A DNA stretch of 29,709 nt from CAZAQB01 sp964487155 (GCA_964487155.1 CAZAQB010000029.1:1-29709), one strand, 5' to 3'; numbered from the stretch's first letter, positions 15,102-23,825 are shown. Notes: generated from the letters alone by a model not told the origin. Numbers and translations: made by a program.

Positions 15102-16894
15102 ACTTCCCCGCCCCCTCCCCTCACGATCTCCAGCTCGGCCTGGTGGGCAACTGCCAGACGGCGGCGCTGATCACCCCCTCGGCGGAGGTGGTGTGGTGGT
15201 GCACGCCGCGATATGACGCCGATCCGACGTTCTGTGCCCTGCTGGATTCCAGCGAGCGCGGGCGCTTGGGCATCGAGCTGATGGACCAGGCGGAAACCCG
15301 CCAGTACTACCTGCGCAACACCGCCATTCTCTGCACCGAGCTGGTGGACCGCCACGGGGCGGCGGTGCGCATCACCGACTTCTGCCCGCGCTACCGCCAG
15401 TTCGGGCGCTACTTCCGGCCCACCATGCTGGTGCGCCGGGTGGAGCCCATCGACGGTGCCCCGGTGATCCGGATCCGGGTGCGGCCCGCCGCGGCCTACG
15501 GCGCCGAGACGCCATCCATCACCCACGGCAGCAACCATATCCGCTACGTGCGCCCCGACGAGGTGCTGCGGCTCACCACCGACGCCCCGGTGACCCACGT
15601 GCTCCAGGAGCAGGCGCTGGTGCTGCAGCGTCCGCTGCACTTCATCCTGGGCCCGGACGAGAGCATCACCGAATCGGTGAGCGCCATGGCCCGGCGCTTC
15701 CTGGAGGAGACCCGCGCCTACTGGCTGGACTGGGTGCGCGGGCTGGCCATCCCCTTCGAGTGGCAGGAGGCGGTGATCCGCGCCGCCATCACCCTCAAGC
15801 TGAGCGCCTTCGAGGACACCGGCGCGGTGGTGGCGGCGCTCACCACCTCCATTCCCGAAGCCCCCGGCACCCAGCGCAACTGGGACTACCGCTACTGCTG
15901 GCTGCGGGACGCCTACTTCGTGGTGCACGCTCTGAACCGCCTCGGCGCCACCCGCACCATGGAGGGCTACCTCAACTACATCATCAACCTGGTGGCTGGC
16001 AGCGAGGACCAGCCCCTGCAGCCGCTGTACGGCATCGGCGGCGAGACCCGCATCGAGGAGTGGGAGGCGGCTTCGCTGGCCGGCTACCGGGGCATGGGGC
16101 CGGTGCGGGTGGGCAACGCGGCCTACACCCAGGCCCAGCACGACATCTACGGCGCGGTGGTGCTGGCCGCCGCCCAGGCCTTCTACGACGAGCGCCTGGC
16201 GGTGCCCGGCGACGAGCGGCTGTTCCGGCGCCTGGAGCCCCTGGGACGGCAGGCGGCGGCGCTGTTCGACCGGCCCGACGCCGGCATCTGGGAATACCGG
16301 GGCCGGGAGCGGGTCCACACCTATTCCGCGGTCATGTGCTGGGCCGCCTGCGACCGGCTGGCCCGCATCGCCGGCGCCCTGGAGCTCGCCGACGAGGCAA
16401 CCGGCTGGCGCGCCCAGGCGGACACCATGCACGCCACCATCTGCCGGGAAGCCTGGAGCGAGGAGCGCGGCGCCTTCGTGGAGAGCTTCGGCGGCTCGGC
16501 CATGGACGCCAGTGCCCTGCTGCTGCACGAGCTGGGCTTCGTGGCGGCCGACGACCCCCGCTTCGTGGCCACCGTGGACGCCGTCGGCGCCGAGCTGCGC
16601 CGCGGCGACTACATTTACCGGTATGCCGCCGAGGATGACTTCGGCGTCCCAGAGACCGCCTTCAACGTCTGCACCTTCTGGTACATCGAGGCTCTGGCCG
16701 CCATTGGCCGGCATCAGGAGGCCCGGCGGTTGTTTCAAATCATGCTGGCAAGTCGCACCCGCCTGGGCCTGCTGTCCGAGGATCTGGACCCCGTCACCGG
16801 CGAGCTGTGGGGCAACTTTCCCCAGACCTACTCCATGGTGGGCCTGATCAGCTCGGCGCTGCGGCTCTCGCGCAGCTGGGAGGATGCGCTATGA
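15098..16894 (+). CDS. Glycoside hydrolase family 15 protein (glucoamylase/trehalase type)
   Basis: This 598-residue protein has the bacterial GH15 layout: an N-terminal beta-sandwich domain (LGLVGNCQTAALITPSAEVVWWC) followed by an (alpha/alpha)6 barrel. Barrel motifs include RNWDYRYCWLRDA (residues 260-272), the candidate general-acid segment GGETRIEEWE (Glu316-Glu323) followed by GYRGMGPVRVGNAA, and the candidate catalytic base in LLSEDLDP (Glu561) followed by NFPQTYSMVGLI. GH15 includes glucoamylases and, in mycobacteria and archaea, trehalases. Placement between otsB and otsA with ATGA overlaps on both sides makes trehalose, or a trehalose-linked glucan, the likeliest substrate; that is inference. 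There is no signal peptide, so the enzyme is cytoplasmic. Confidence 0.92.
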   Translation: MNFPAPSPHDLQLGLVGNCQTAALITPSAEVVWWCTPRYDADPTFCALLDSSERGRLGIELMDQAETRQYYLRNTAILCTELVDRHGAAVRITDFCPRYRQFGRYFRPTMLVRRVEPIDGAPVIRIRVRPAAAYGAETPSITHGSNHIRYVRPDEVLRLTTDAPVTHVLQEQALVLQRPLHFILGPDESITESVSAMARRFLEETRAYWLDWVRGLAIPFEWQEAVIRAAITLKLSAFEDTGAVVAALTTSIPEAPGTQRNWDYRYCWLRDAYFVVHALNRLGATRTMEGYLNYIINLVAGSEDQPLQPLYGIGGETRIEEWEAASLAGYRGMGPVRVGNAAYTQAQHDIYGAVVLAAAQAFYDERLAVPGDERLFRRLEPLGRQAAALFDRPDAGIWEYRGRERVHTYSAVMCWAACDRLARIAGALELADEATGWRAQADTMHATICREAWSEERGAFVESFGGSAMDASALLLHELGFVAADDPRFVATVDAVGAELRRGDYIYRYAAEDDFGVPETAFNVCTFWYIEALAAIGRHQEARRLFQIMLASRTRLGLLSEDLDPVTGELWGNFPQTYSMVGLISSALRLSRSWEDAL

Positions 16895-18264
16895 GCCGGC
16901 TGGTGGTGGTCTCCAACCGGGTACAGATACCCCGCGGCGACCGGCCCCAGGCCGGCGGCATGGCGGTCGCCATCGTCGGCGCCCTGCGCCGCGCCGGGGG
17001 GATGTGGTTCGGCTGGGACGGCACCGTCACCGGCACTCCCCGGGAGCGTCCCTGCTACCAGCACCGCGAAGGCGTCGACTACGCCACCCTGCCGTTGTCC
17101 CGGGAGGACTACGACGAGTATTACCTCGGCTACTCCAACGAAGTGCTCTGGCCGGTGTTCCATTTCAACCTGGGCGCCATGGACTACCAGCGCGGTTACG
17201 AGCGCGCCTACCGCCGGGTCAACGCCCTGTTCGCCGATGCCCTGATGCCCCTGCTGCAGGGGGACGAAATCATCTGGGTGCACGACTACCACCTCATTCC
17301 TCTTGCCCGGGAGCTGCGCAGCCGCGGCCTGCGGACCCCGGTGGGGTTCTTCCTGCATATCCCCTTCCCCTGCTACGACCTGCTGCGGGCCCTGCCCGGC
17401 TATACCGCCCTGCTGGAAGACCTGCTCCACTACGACCTGGTGGGAACCCAGACCGGCAACGACCTGGCGGCCCTGCGCGACGCCACCGCCCGGGCCCTGG
17501 GCGCCACCCGCGAGGACGGCGCCCTGGCCTGGAACGGGCGCCGGGTGCGCACCGGGGTGTTCCCGGTGGGGGTCGACGTGGACGAGCTGACCGGGCTCGC
17601 CGAGCGCAGCGCCGCCTCGCCGCGGGTGCGCCGCCTGGTGCAGGGCCTGGGAGACCGGGATCTGATCGTGGGCGTGGACCGCCTGGACCACACCAAGGGC
17701 CTGCCCCAGCGCTTCCGCGCCTACGAGGAACTGCTCTGCCGCTACCCTCACCGGCGCCAGCACACGGTGTACATGCAGGTGGCGAGTCCGTCGCGCACCA
17801 CCATCCAGGAGTACGACGACCTGCGCCGGGCGCTGGACGAGGCCACCGGCCACATCAACAGCACCTTCGCCGAGCTGGACTGGGTGCCCATGCACTATCT
17901 CAACAAGACCTTTGCCCGGGCCTCCCTGCTGGGGCTGCACCGGGCCGCCCGGGTAGGCCTGGTGACGCCGCTGCGTGACGGCATGAACCTGGTGGCCAAG
18001 GAGTTCGCCGCGGCCCAGGATCCGGACAACCCGGGCGTGCTGGTGCTCTCCGACCTGGCGGGTGCCGCCCGGGAGCTCGGCACCGCCATGCTCGTCAACC
18101 CCTACGATTCCCACGCCATCGCCACCGCCCTCAACGAGGCCCTGGCCATGCCCCTGGCGGAGCGCCGGGAGCGCCACGGCGCCCTGATGCAGGTCATGCG
18201 GGACAACGACCTGGAGAGCTGGGGGAGCCGCTTCGTACAGCGGCTGCAGGGGTGTGGCAGTTGA
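16891..18264 (+). CDS. otsA: Trehalose-6-phosphate synthase OtsA
   Basis: OtsA transfers glucose from a nucleotide-glucose donor to glucose-6-phosphate, making trehalose-6-phosphate for OtsB. The 457-residue GT20 enzyme (GT-B fold) shows VVVSNRV at its start, AGGMAVAIVGAL (glycine-rich donor loop, about residues 21-32), IIWVHDYHLIPLA (His131-Asp132), FFLHIPFP, VGVDRLDHTKGL (Arg264 and Lys269, phosphate contacts) and TPLRDGMNLVAKEF near the C-terminus. The ATG at 16891 overlaps the GH15 stop (ATGA) and follows GGGAGGA. It is the last gene of the operon; a REP-like palindrome follows its stop and probably protects or ends the message. Glucokinase at 1850 could supply the glucose-6-phosphate. 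Confidence 0.97.
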   Translation: MSRLVVVSNRVQIPRGDRPQAGGMAVAIVGALRRAGGMWFGWDGTVTGTPRERPCYQHREGVDYATLPLSREDYDEYYLGYSNEVLWPVFHFNLGAMDYQRGYERAYRRVNALFADALMPLLQGDEIIWVHDYHLIPLARELRSRGLRTPVGFFLHIPFPCYDLLRALPGYTALLEDLLHYDLVGTQTGNDLAALRDATARALGATREDGALAWNGRRVRTGVFPVGVDVDELTGLAERSAASPRVRRLVQGLGDRDLIVGVDRLDHTKGLPQRFRAYEELLCRYPHRRQHTVYMQVASPSRTTIQEYDDLRRALDEATGHINSTFAELDWVPMHYLNKTFARASLLGLHRAARVGLVTPLRDGMNLVAKEFAAAQDPDNPGVLVLSDLAGAARELGTAMLVNPYDSHAIATALNEALAMPLAERRERHGALMQVMRDNDLESWGSRFVQRLQGCGS

Positions 18265-18271
18265 CCGAAGA

Positions 18272-18368
18272 CGCCGGATGCGGCGCGTTGCGCCTTATCC
18301 GGCCTACGCGGGGCTCGGCGCGGCGCCGGGGAAGGGGCGTAGGCCGGATAAGCGAAGCGCATCCGGCG
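18272..18368. repeat. REP/BIME-like inverted pair of extragenic palindromes
   Basis: Two REP-like units face each other between the convergent otsA and ABC-ATPase genes. The left unit (18272-18309) begins CGCCGGATGCG and ends CTTATCCGGCCTACGC; the right unit (18337-18368) is its reverse complement at both ends, but has a 6-nt shorter middle. The ends closely resemble the E. coli REP (PU) consensus. RNA from either direction would form a stem of about 30 bp, with a separate small hairpin (GGCGC/GCGCC) in the left unit. Likely roles are mRNA 3' protection or termination. A REP-associated transposase elsewhere in the genome would be expected; none lies in this window. Confidence 0.85.
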
Positions 18369-18392
18369 TTTCACCCATGTCCGAAAGCCGCC

Positions 18393-20057
18393 TCAGTCCG
18401 ATCCCGGCGCGAAGCGCGCCCCCCGCAGCCGATTCAGCACCGCCATCACCTCCGCCAGCCGCGGGCGGGCGAGATCGCCGGCCGGGATCGCGGCGATATC
18501 CTCCCAGGGCCACTCCAGGCGCCCGGCCAGAAAGCCCGCAGGATCCTCCAGCCAGCCCTCGGCGTCCGCCGGGATGCGGGCCAGCAGCGCGCCGATGGCC
18601 CGCACCTGGGCCGGATCGGCCAGCTGGGCCAGGGCGCCCAGGTCCACTTCCTCGGCGCCGAACAGCAATGCCTCCCGGCCGCGGCCCTTGATCCGCGGCC
18701 GGCCGCCCCGGCCCCGGGGGTCCACGGAGGGCGCGAACAGCCGCCGCGGCCGGGGCCGCTGCAGGGGCTGCTCACTCTCCGGGCGCCGGGCGCCGGCATG
18801 GGTCCGTGCGATCTCCCGAGCCCGCCCGGTGACGTCCCGGGGCAGGTAGTCGTGCATCTGCAGCACCGTGTCGGCATGCTCGAAGTAGTCGCCGGAGCCT
18901 CCCATCACCAGCACCGTGGACACGCCCAGCCGCTCCCAGAGCTCGCGGATGCGGTCCACGAACGGGGTGATGGGTTCCTCGTCCTTGGCCACCAGGGCCT
19001 GCATGCGCTGGTCGCGGATCATGAAGTTGGTGGCCGAGGTGTCCTCGTCCAGCAGCAGCGCGCCGGCTCCCAGCTCCAGGGCCTCCTGCAGGGACGCCGC
19101 CTGGCTGGTTGAGCCCGAAGCGAGCTCCGTGGTGAACGCGCGGGTGGCGAGCCCGTAGGGCAGATGGTCGATGAAGGGAGAGAGGTCCACCGCCTGCACC
19201 GCCCGGCCATCCTCCGCCCGGATCTTGACGATGGCGCGGTCGGCGACCACCTGCTCGCGACCATCCCCCGGGCGGTGATCGTAGACCCCTACTTCGAGGG
19301 CACGCAGCAGGGTGGACTTGCCGTGGAAGCCGCCCCCCACCACCACGGTTACCCCCCGCGGGATGCCGGTGCCGGTGACCGGCCCGGCATGGGGGGCGCG
19401 CAGGGTCACCCGAAGGCTCGCGGGACCCTGCCAGGGGATGGCCTGCTCCAGGGGCCGGTCTTCCACTCCGGAGCGCCGCGCCAGGCGCGCGCCGTCGGCC
19501 ACGAACCCCACCAGACCGGCCTCCGCCAGGGCCGCGCGCAGGGCCACCTGGTCCTCGACGCCGTCGCAGTGGCGCGCAAGGGCCACCGCGTCCAGGGCGT
19601 CGAACCGGGCGCTGGCGCTCACCACGCCGGCCAGGCGCCGGCACAGGAGCTCCCGGGCCTCGTGGCCCAGCACCGTACGGCCCCGGGCCGGCAGGCTGAC
19701 CGTGAAGCGCAGTTCCACACCCTCGGCGGTGAACAGCACCGCAGTGCGGTCGAGCACGGTCTGGGCACCGGCATCGATGCGCAGGGCGTCGTCAGTCCGG
19801 GCCGCGCGCCGGAACGCCCGGGCGATGAAATCCCGCGCGGCCCGGGCGCGGGGCTCCGGTGCCCGCGCCCAGTCCGGCAGCCCCGCCACCGCCCAGGGCA
19901 CAACGGCCCGCAGCCGGGACGGCGCGGCGAAGGGATCCGCCTGGACGTGGTCCACCCGCAGGGTGAAGTCCCGGAACCGGTACTCCCCCTTGATGGACTT
20001 GTAGGCGCCATAGCCCTTGCCGTTGATGCGCTGCAGGGTACTGTCGAGCCGCTGCAC
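18393..20057 (-). CDS. Predicted ATPase of the ABC class
   Basis: The product matches a family of soluble stand-alone ABC-class predicted ATPases (ABC_ATPase, PF09818 type) of unknown function. The family N-terminus is clear: LQRINGKGYGAYKSIKGEYRF and VDHVQADPFAAPSRLR. Walker A is VVVGGGFHGKSTLLRAL (Lys247), an ABC signature-like LASGSTSQAASLQEAL follows, and Walker B is ALLLDEDTSATNFM (Asp337-Glu338-Asp339). The HGKST loop is a family hallmark. I place the start at GTG 20057, which gives 554 residues and the family's short N-terminus and has GGAAG about 9 nt upstream; the frame stays open to a GTG at 20138, which would add 27 atypical residues. No membrane helices are present. The gene is convergent with otsA and divergent from the GT2 operon. 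Confidence 0.9.
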   Translation of the reverse strand: MQRLDSTLQRINGKGYGAYKSIKGEYRFRDFTLRVDHVQADPFAAPSRLRAVVPWAVAGLPDWARAPEPRARAARDFIARAFRRAARTDDALRIDAGAQTVLDRTAVLFTAEGVELRFTVSLPARGRTVLGHEARELLCRRLAGVVSASARFDALDAVALARHCDGVEDQVALRAALAEAGLVGFVADGARLARRSGVEDRPLEQAIPWQGPASLRVTLRAPHAGPVTGTGIPRGVTVVVGGGFHGKSTLLRALEVGVYDHRPGDGREQVVADRAIVKIRAEDGRAVQAVDLSPFIDHLPYGLATRAFTTELASGSTSQAASLQEALELGAGALLLDEDTSATNFMIRDQRMQALVAKDEEPITPFVDRIRELWERLGVSTVLVMGGSGDYFEHADTVLQMHDYLPRDVTGRAREIARTHAGARRPESEQPLQRPRPRRLFAPSVDPRGRGGRPRIKGRGREALLFGAEEVDLGALAQLADPAQVRAIGALLARIPADAEGWLEDPAGFLAGRLEWPWEDIAAIPAGDLARPRLAEVMAVLNRLRGARFAPGSD

Positions 20058-20190
20058 GGTGGGATTCTTCCATTGCTCTCGGGGCGGAGGATGGTGACCG
20101 AAGCCGGCGCGCCCTGCCAAGGCCTGCCCAATGGCCACAGATCACTGCTCAGAGCCCACCGCGAGGGCCAGGGGCGGCCCTGGCGCCGCG

Positions 20191-20219
20191 TTGACAACCC
20201 CGGGACCCTGGCGTAACGT
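20191..20219 (+). promoter_or_regulatory. Candidate promoter of the GT2-ArnT-flippase operon
   Basis: A perfect consensus -35 TTGACA (20191-20196), a 17-nt spacer and TAACGT (20214-20219) lie 57 nt upstream of the GT2 ATG at 20277. The -10 keeps the key first, second and last bases. The predicted start is near 20226. Confidence 0.5.
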
Positions 20220-20276
20220 CCGCGCGGTTTCCGCTTCCCGAACGCCGCCCAGCCACCGAACCCGGGCCTGCCCGCC

Positions 20277-21293
20277 ATGGACACCTCGACCGCCCCTCCG
20301 CCCCGGTCCCTGTCGGTGGTCGTGCCCCTGTACAACGAGGTGGACAACGCGGCGGAGCTGGTCCGCCAGGCCCACGATGCCCTCACCGGCTATCCCGACC
20401 CCTGGGAGCTGATCCTGGTGGACGACGGCAGCCGTGATGCCACCGGCGCGGCCCTGGAGGAGGCCGCCAGGCAGTACGGCGAGCACGTACGGGTGCTGCG
20501 CCTGACCCGCAACTTCGGCCAGACCGCGGCCATGCAGGCGGGCCTGGACGCCGCCCGCGGCGAGTTCCTGGCCACCCTGGACGGCGACCTTCAGAACGAT
20601 CCGGCGGACATCCCGCCCATGGTGGCGGAGCTGCAGCGCCGCGACCTGGATCTGCTGACCGGCTGGCGGCGCAACCGCCAGGACGGCCTGCTGCTGCGCC
20701 GGCTGCCCTCGCTGATGGCCAACTGGCTGATCCGCCGTGCCACCGGCGTCCAGATCAGCGACTATGGCTGCAGCCTCAAGGCCTACCGGGGCAGCGTCAT
20801 ACGCCAGGTGCAGCTGTACGGCGAGATGCACCGCTTCATCCCCGCCTGGGTGGCGGCGGTGGCCCCGCCAGAGCGCATCGGCGAGATGGAGGTGCATCAC
20901 CGGCCCCGCACCGGCGGCCGCTCGAAGTACGGCCTGTCGCGCACCTTCCGGGTGCTGATCGACCTGCTCTCGGTGGTGTTCTTCATGAACTTCAAGGCCC
21001 GGCCAGGGCACTTTTTCGGCTCCATCGGGCTGGTGTTCGGGCTGCTCGGTGGCCTGCCCATGCTCTATCTCGCCTGGCTGAAGTTCGCCTTGGGCGAGGA
21101 CATCGGCGCCCGCCCCCTGCTGCTGGTCGCCATCCTCTGCCTGATCGCCAGCATCCAGCTGCTCACCACCGGCGTGCTGGCGGAGCTGCTGGCGCGCACC
21201 TATCACGAGGCCTCCGGCGCCCGGCCCTACCTGCTGCGCCCCAGCCCCGAGGCGCCCAAACCCCGCTGGCATGACGGCCGCGCCCAGGCCTGA
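20277..21293 (+). CDS. GT2 polyprenyl-phosphate sugar synthase-like (ArnC/GtrB/DPM1 type)
   Basis: This 338-residue family 2 glycosyltransferase resembles ArnC, GtrB and dolichol-phosphate mannose synthase, which load a sugar onto a polyprenyl phosphate at the cytoplasmic face. The nucleotide-sugar domain carries VVVPLYNEVDN, LVDDGSRDAT (Asp49-Asp50), LRLTRNFGQTAAMQAGLD and LDGDLQNDP (metal-binding Asp102/Asp104), then YGCSLKAYR and EMHRFIPAW. VHHRPRTGGRSKYGLSR marks the interface helix. Two C-terminal membrane helices (about residues 247-270 and 281-303) anchor it, as in GtrB. The ATG at 20277 matches the family N-terminus. Its end overlaps the ArnT-like gene by 23 nt, so carrier loading and transfer are co-expressed. 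The sugar is unknown. Confidence 0.93.
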   Translation: MDTSTAPPPRSLSVVVPLYNEVDNAAELVRQAHDALTGYPDPWELILVDDGSRDATGAALEEAARQYGEHVRVLRLTRNFGQTAAMQAGLDAARGEFLATLDGDLQNDPADIPPMVAELQRRDLDLLTGWRRNRQDGLLLRRLPSLMANWLIRRATGVQISDYGCSLKAYRGSVIRQVQLYGEMHRFIPAWVAAVAPPERIGEMEVHHRPRTGGRSKYGLSRTFRVLIDLLSVVFFMNFKARPGHFFGSIGLVFGLLGGLPMLYLAWLKFALGEDIGARPLLLVAILCLIASIQLLTTGVLAELLARTYHEASGARPYLLRPSPEAPKPRWHDGRAQA

Positions 21294-22854
21294 TCCGGCG
21301 CCGAGCCTGCCGCCGGGGCGCTGGGTGCTGCCGGCGGGGCTGGCGGTGTGCTTCTTCCTGGGGCTGGGATCCCTGCCCCTGTTCGACCTGGACGAGGGAG
21401 CCTTTGCCGAGGCGACCCGGGAGATGCTCCAGCGCGGTGATTTCATCACCACCTACCTCGACGGCGAGCTGCGCTTCGACAAGCCGATCCTGATCTACTG
21501 GCTTCAGGCCCTGGCGGTGGCCGTGATCGGTGTGGACGAATGGGCCTTCCGGCTGCCCTCGGCGCTGGCGGCCTCGGCCTGGATGGTTGCCGTCTACCGG
21601 TTCGGCCGCGAGTACATCGACGAGACCACCGGGGTGCTGGCGGCCCTGGTGGGCATGACCAGCGCCGCGGTGGTGGTGATCGGCCGGGCGGCGACCGCCG
21701 ACGCCCTGCTGAACCTGTGGCTCGCCCTGGCCCTGCTCTCCATGTACCGCCACCACCAGCGCCCGGAGCGTCGCCTGGTGCTGCTGACCTTCCTGTTCAT
21801 GGGGCTGGGGTTCCTCACCAAGGGACCCGTGGCGGTGGCCATTCCCGGGGCGGTGAGCCTGCTGTTCTTCGCCTCCAGCGGCCACGCCCGGCAGTGGCTG
21901 CGGGCGGTGTTCACGCCGCTCGGCTGGCTGGTGTTCCTGGCAGTGGCCGGCCCCTGGTACCTGCTCGAGTACCTGGACCAGGGCCAGGCCTTCATCGACG
22001 GGTTCTTCCTCAAGCACAACGTGGGCCGTTTCTCCGACACCATGGAGAGCCACGGCGGCGCGCTCTACTACTACCTGCTGGCCACACCCGCGGTGGTGCT
22101 GCCCTGGGCCGGGCTGCTGCTGGCCGTGGTGCCCACCCTGGGCCGGGTGTTGGCGGATCCCCTGGACCGCTTCCTGTGGATCTGGTTCGGCCTGGTGTTC
22201 GTGCTGTTCTCGCTGTCCGGCACCCAGCTGCCCCACTACATCCTCTACGGCGCCACGCCGCTGTTCCTGCTCATGGCCCGCCACCGGGCGCGGTTGCGCT
22301 CCCGTTGGCTCGCCTTCGCCCCGCCGCTGGCGCTGCTGGCCCTGGTGGCGGCCCTGCCCTGGCTGCTGCCTGAACTGCTGCCCCAGATGCGGGGCGAATA
22401 CGAGCAGGCCATGCTGAGCCGCTCCGAGGCCGCCTTCGGCCCCCTCTACCACGTCACCGCCTGGCTGGGCCTGGGGCTGACACTGGCCCTCGCCCTGTGG
22501 CGGCACCTGCCACCCTGGCAGGGCCTTGTGCTGGTGGGTCTTGTCCAGGTCACCACCCTACAGGCCAGTCTCGGTGCGGCCTTCGCGGAGCTCCAGCAGG
22601 CGCCGGTGAAGCGCGCCGCAGCGGTGGCCCGGGGCCTGGACGCGCCGGTGGTGTCCTACCGCATCCGCATGCCCAGCTTCAGTGTCTACCGCGGCGAGAT
22701 TACGCCACCGGCGCGCCCCCCCGCGCCGGGCGATGTCGTATACACTCGCGTCGACCGACTCGACGACCTGCCGGCCCACGAGACCCTGTTTCGGCAGGGC
22801 GGCATCGCCTTGGTGCGCCTGGAAGGCCACCCGGCGGAGCGCCCCTCCCCATGA
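21271..22854 (+). CDS. ArnT-like GT39 membrane glycosyltransferase
   Basis: This 527-residue multispanning enzyme belongs to the ArnT/PMT_2 group, which takes sugar from a polyprenyl-phosphate carrier in the periplasm. The first loop carries FDLDEGAFAEATREMLQRGD (Asp41-Glu42, the catalytic acidic site) and FDKPILIYWLQA (Lys71-Pro72), a close match to ArnT. Further signatures are GRAATADALLNLW, GLGFLTKGPVAVAIP and SLSGTQLPHYILY. The last 100 residues form a small soluble tail. It starts inside the end of the GT2 gene, and its stop overlaps the next start (ATGA at 22851-22854). The upstream GT2 presumably makes its donor. Lipid A is one possible acceptor, but no aminoarabinose pathway genes are adjacent, so a neutral or other sugar is more likely. 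Confidence 0.92.
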   Translation: MTAAPRPDPAPSLPPGRWVLPAGLAVCFFLGLGSLPLFDLDEGAFAEATREMLQRGDFITTYLDGELRFDKPILIYWLQALAVAVIGVDEWAFRLPSALAASAWMVAVYRFGREYIDETTGVLAALVGMTSAAVVVIGRAATADALLNLWLALALLSMYRHHQRPERRLVLLTFLFMGLGFLTKGPVAVAIPGAVSLLFFASSGHARQWLRAVFTPLGWLVFLAVAGPWYLLEYLDQGQAFIDGFFLKHNVGRFSDTMESHGGALYYYLLATPAVVLPWAGLLLAVVPTLGRVLADPLDRFLWIWFGLVFVLFSLSGTQLPHYILYGATPLFLLMARHRARLRSRWLAFAPPLALLALVAALPWLLPELLPQMRGEYEQAMLSRSEAAFGPLYHVTAWLGLGLTLALALWRHLPPWQGLVLVGLVQVTTLQASLGAAFAELQQAPVKRAAAVARGLDAPVVSYRIRMPSFSVYRGEITPPARPPAPGDVVYTRVDRLDDLPAHETLFRQGGIALVRLEGHPAERPSP

Positions 22855-23816
22855 ATCGAGCCTCCACCCCCGACCCCGCCACGCCGCCCTCGAAGCACTG
22901 GCTGCGCACCGGCCTGAACCTGCTGCTGCCGGTGGCGCTAGTGGTGGCGGTGGACCGTTTCGTGGGCTGGGGCGCGCTGCTTGACCCCTGGCAGCGGCTG
23001 TCGGTGCTTGCGCTGCTGCCAGCTATCGCCCTGCTGCTGGTGAGCTACGGCATCCGCGCCCTGCGGCTGAAGCTGATGCTGGCCGACCAGCCTCGGCTCA
23101 CGGCCATGGCCAGCTTCCGCCTCACCGTGGAGCACAACTTCTACAACAACCTGATGCCGATGCGGACCGGGGAAATCAGCTTTCCGGTGCTGGCGAACCG
23201 CTACTGCGGCATCCCCATCTCCCGCTCCATTCCCACGCTGCTGCTGTTCCGTACCCTGGACCTGCACAGCATCCTCTGGCTGGGCATGGTCTGCCTCGGG
23301 TTCGCCACCGGTCGCTACAGCCTGGTCGCCACCGGCCTGGGTGTGCTGGCACTGACCGTGCCCGGCTTCCTGGTCGCCCGGGCCCTGGCGGCGCGGATCA
23401 CGCCGACGCCGGAGGGCGGGCGGCTGCGGCGCGTGCTGGTGAAGCTGTTGGCCGCGGTGCCCCACCGCGGCCGGGATTTCGCGCTGCTGCTCGGGATCAC
23501 CGTGCTCAACTGGGCCCTCAAGCTCTCGACCCTGGCGTGGCTGCTGGCCGCGATGGCCGATGTGAACCTGGTGGCGGCCTGGCTGGGCGCCACCGCTGGC
23601 GAGTTGAGCAGCGCCCTGCCCATCCACAGCTGGGCCGGCTTCGGAACCTATGAAGCCGGTATCACCCTCGGCCTGTCCGCCGCTGGCGGCACCCTGACCG
23701 AGGCCCTGCCGGTGGCCGTCAACCTGCACCTGGTGGTGCTGGGAACCTCGGTGGTCACGGGACTGACGTCCATCATCCTCCCCAACCACCGCGGCGCCAT
23801 CCCGACCGCCCGCTAG
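22851..23816 (+). CDS. AglD/YbhN-type membrane protein (LPG synthase TM family, flippase-like)
   Basis: This 321-residue protein has about eight membrane helices and the family motif set: YGIRALRLKLMLADQPRLT, TVEHNFYNNLMPMRTGEISFPVL (the conserved NNLMPMRxGE core, near residue 100), and PIHSWAGFGTYEAGI near residue 270. The family (PF03706; UPF0104, AglD and the MprF flippase domain) is tied to moving or modifying lipids or lipid-linked sugars across the inner membrane. Position after a carrier-loading GT2 and an ArnT-like transferase, with an ATGA overlap, suggests it serves the same pathway, perhaps flipping the lipid-linked sugar. Its TAG stop lies inside a 13-nt match to the end of the MITE-like element at 29035. 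Confidence 0.88.
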   Translation: MNRASTPDPATPPSKHWLRTGLNLLLPVALVVAVDRFVGWGALLDPWQRLSVLALLPAIALLLVSYGIRALRLKLMLADQPRLTAMASFRLTVEHNFYNNLMPMRTGEISFPVLANRYCGIPISRSIPTLLLFRTLDLHSILWLGMVCLGFATGRYSLVATGLGVLALTVPGFLVARALAARITPTPEGGRLRRVLVKLLAAVPHRGRDFALLLGITVLNWALKLSTLAWLLAAMADVNLVAAWLGATAGELSSALPIHSWAGFGTYEAGITLGLSAAGGTLTEALPVAVNLHLVVLGTSVVTGLTSIILPNHRGAIPTAR

Positions 23817-23825
23817 CAGCCTGTC
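23813..23825 (+). mobile_element. Possible remnant of the MITE-like element end
   Basis: CTAGCAGCCTGTC is identical to 29037-29049, the left inverted repeat of the element at 29035-29207. With a 3-nt insertion the match continues into GGAC. It includes the TAG stop of the flippase-like gene. A perfect 13-mer between two spots in 30 kb is unlikely by chance but is short. Confidence 0.4.

Noticed and set aside
14741..16738. 665-codon open frame on the minus strand
   Set aside because: It is antisense to otsB and the GH15 gene, is composed of Gly/His/Ala/Gln-rich low-complexity sequence, and results from GC-rich codon structure. The plus-strand genes have clear motifs.
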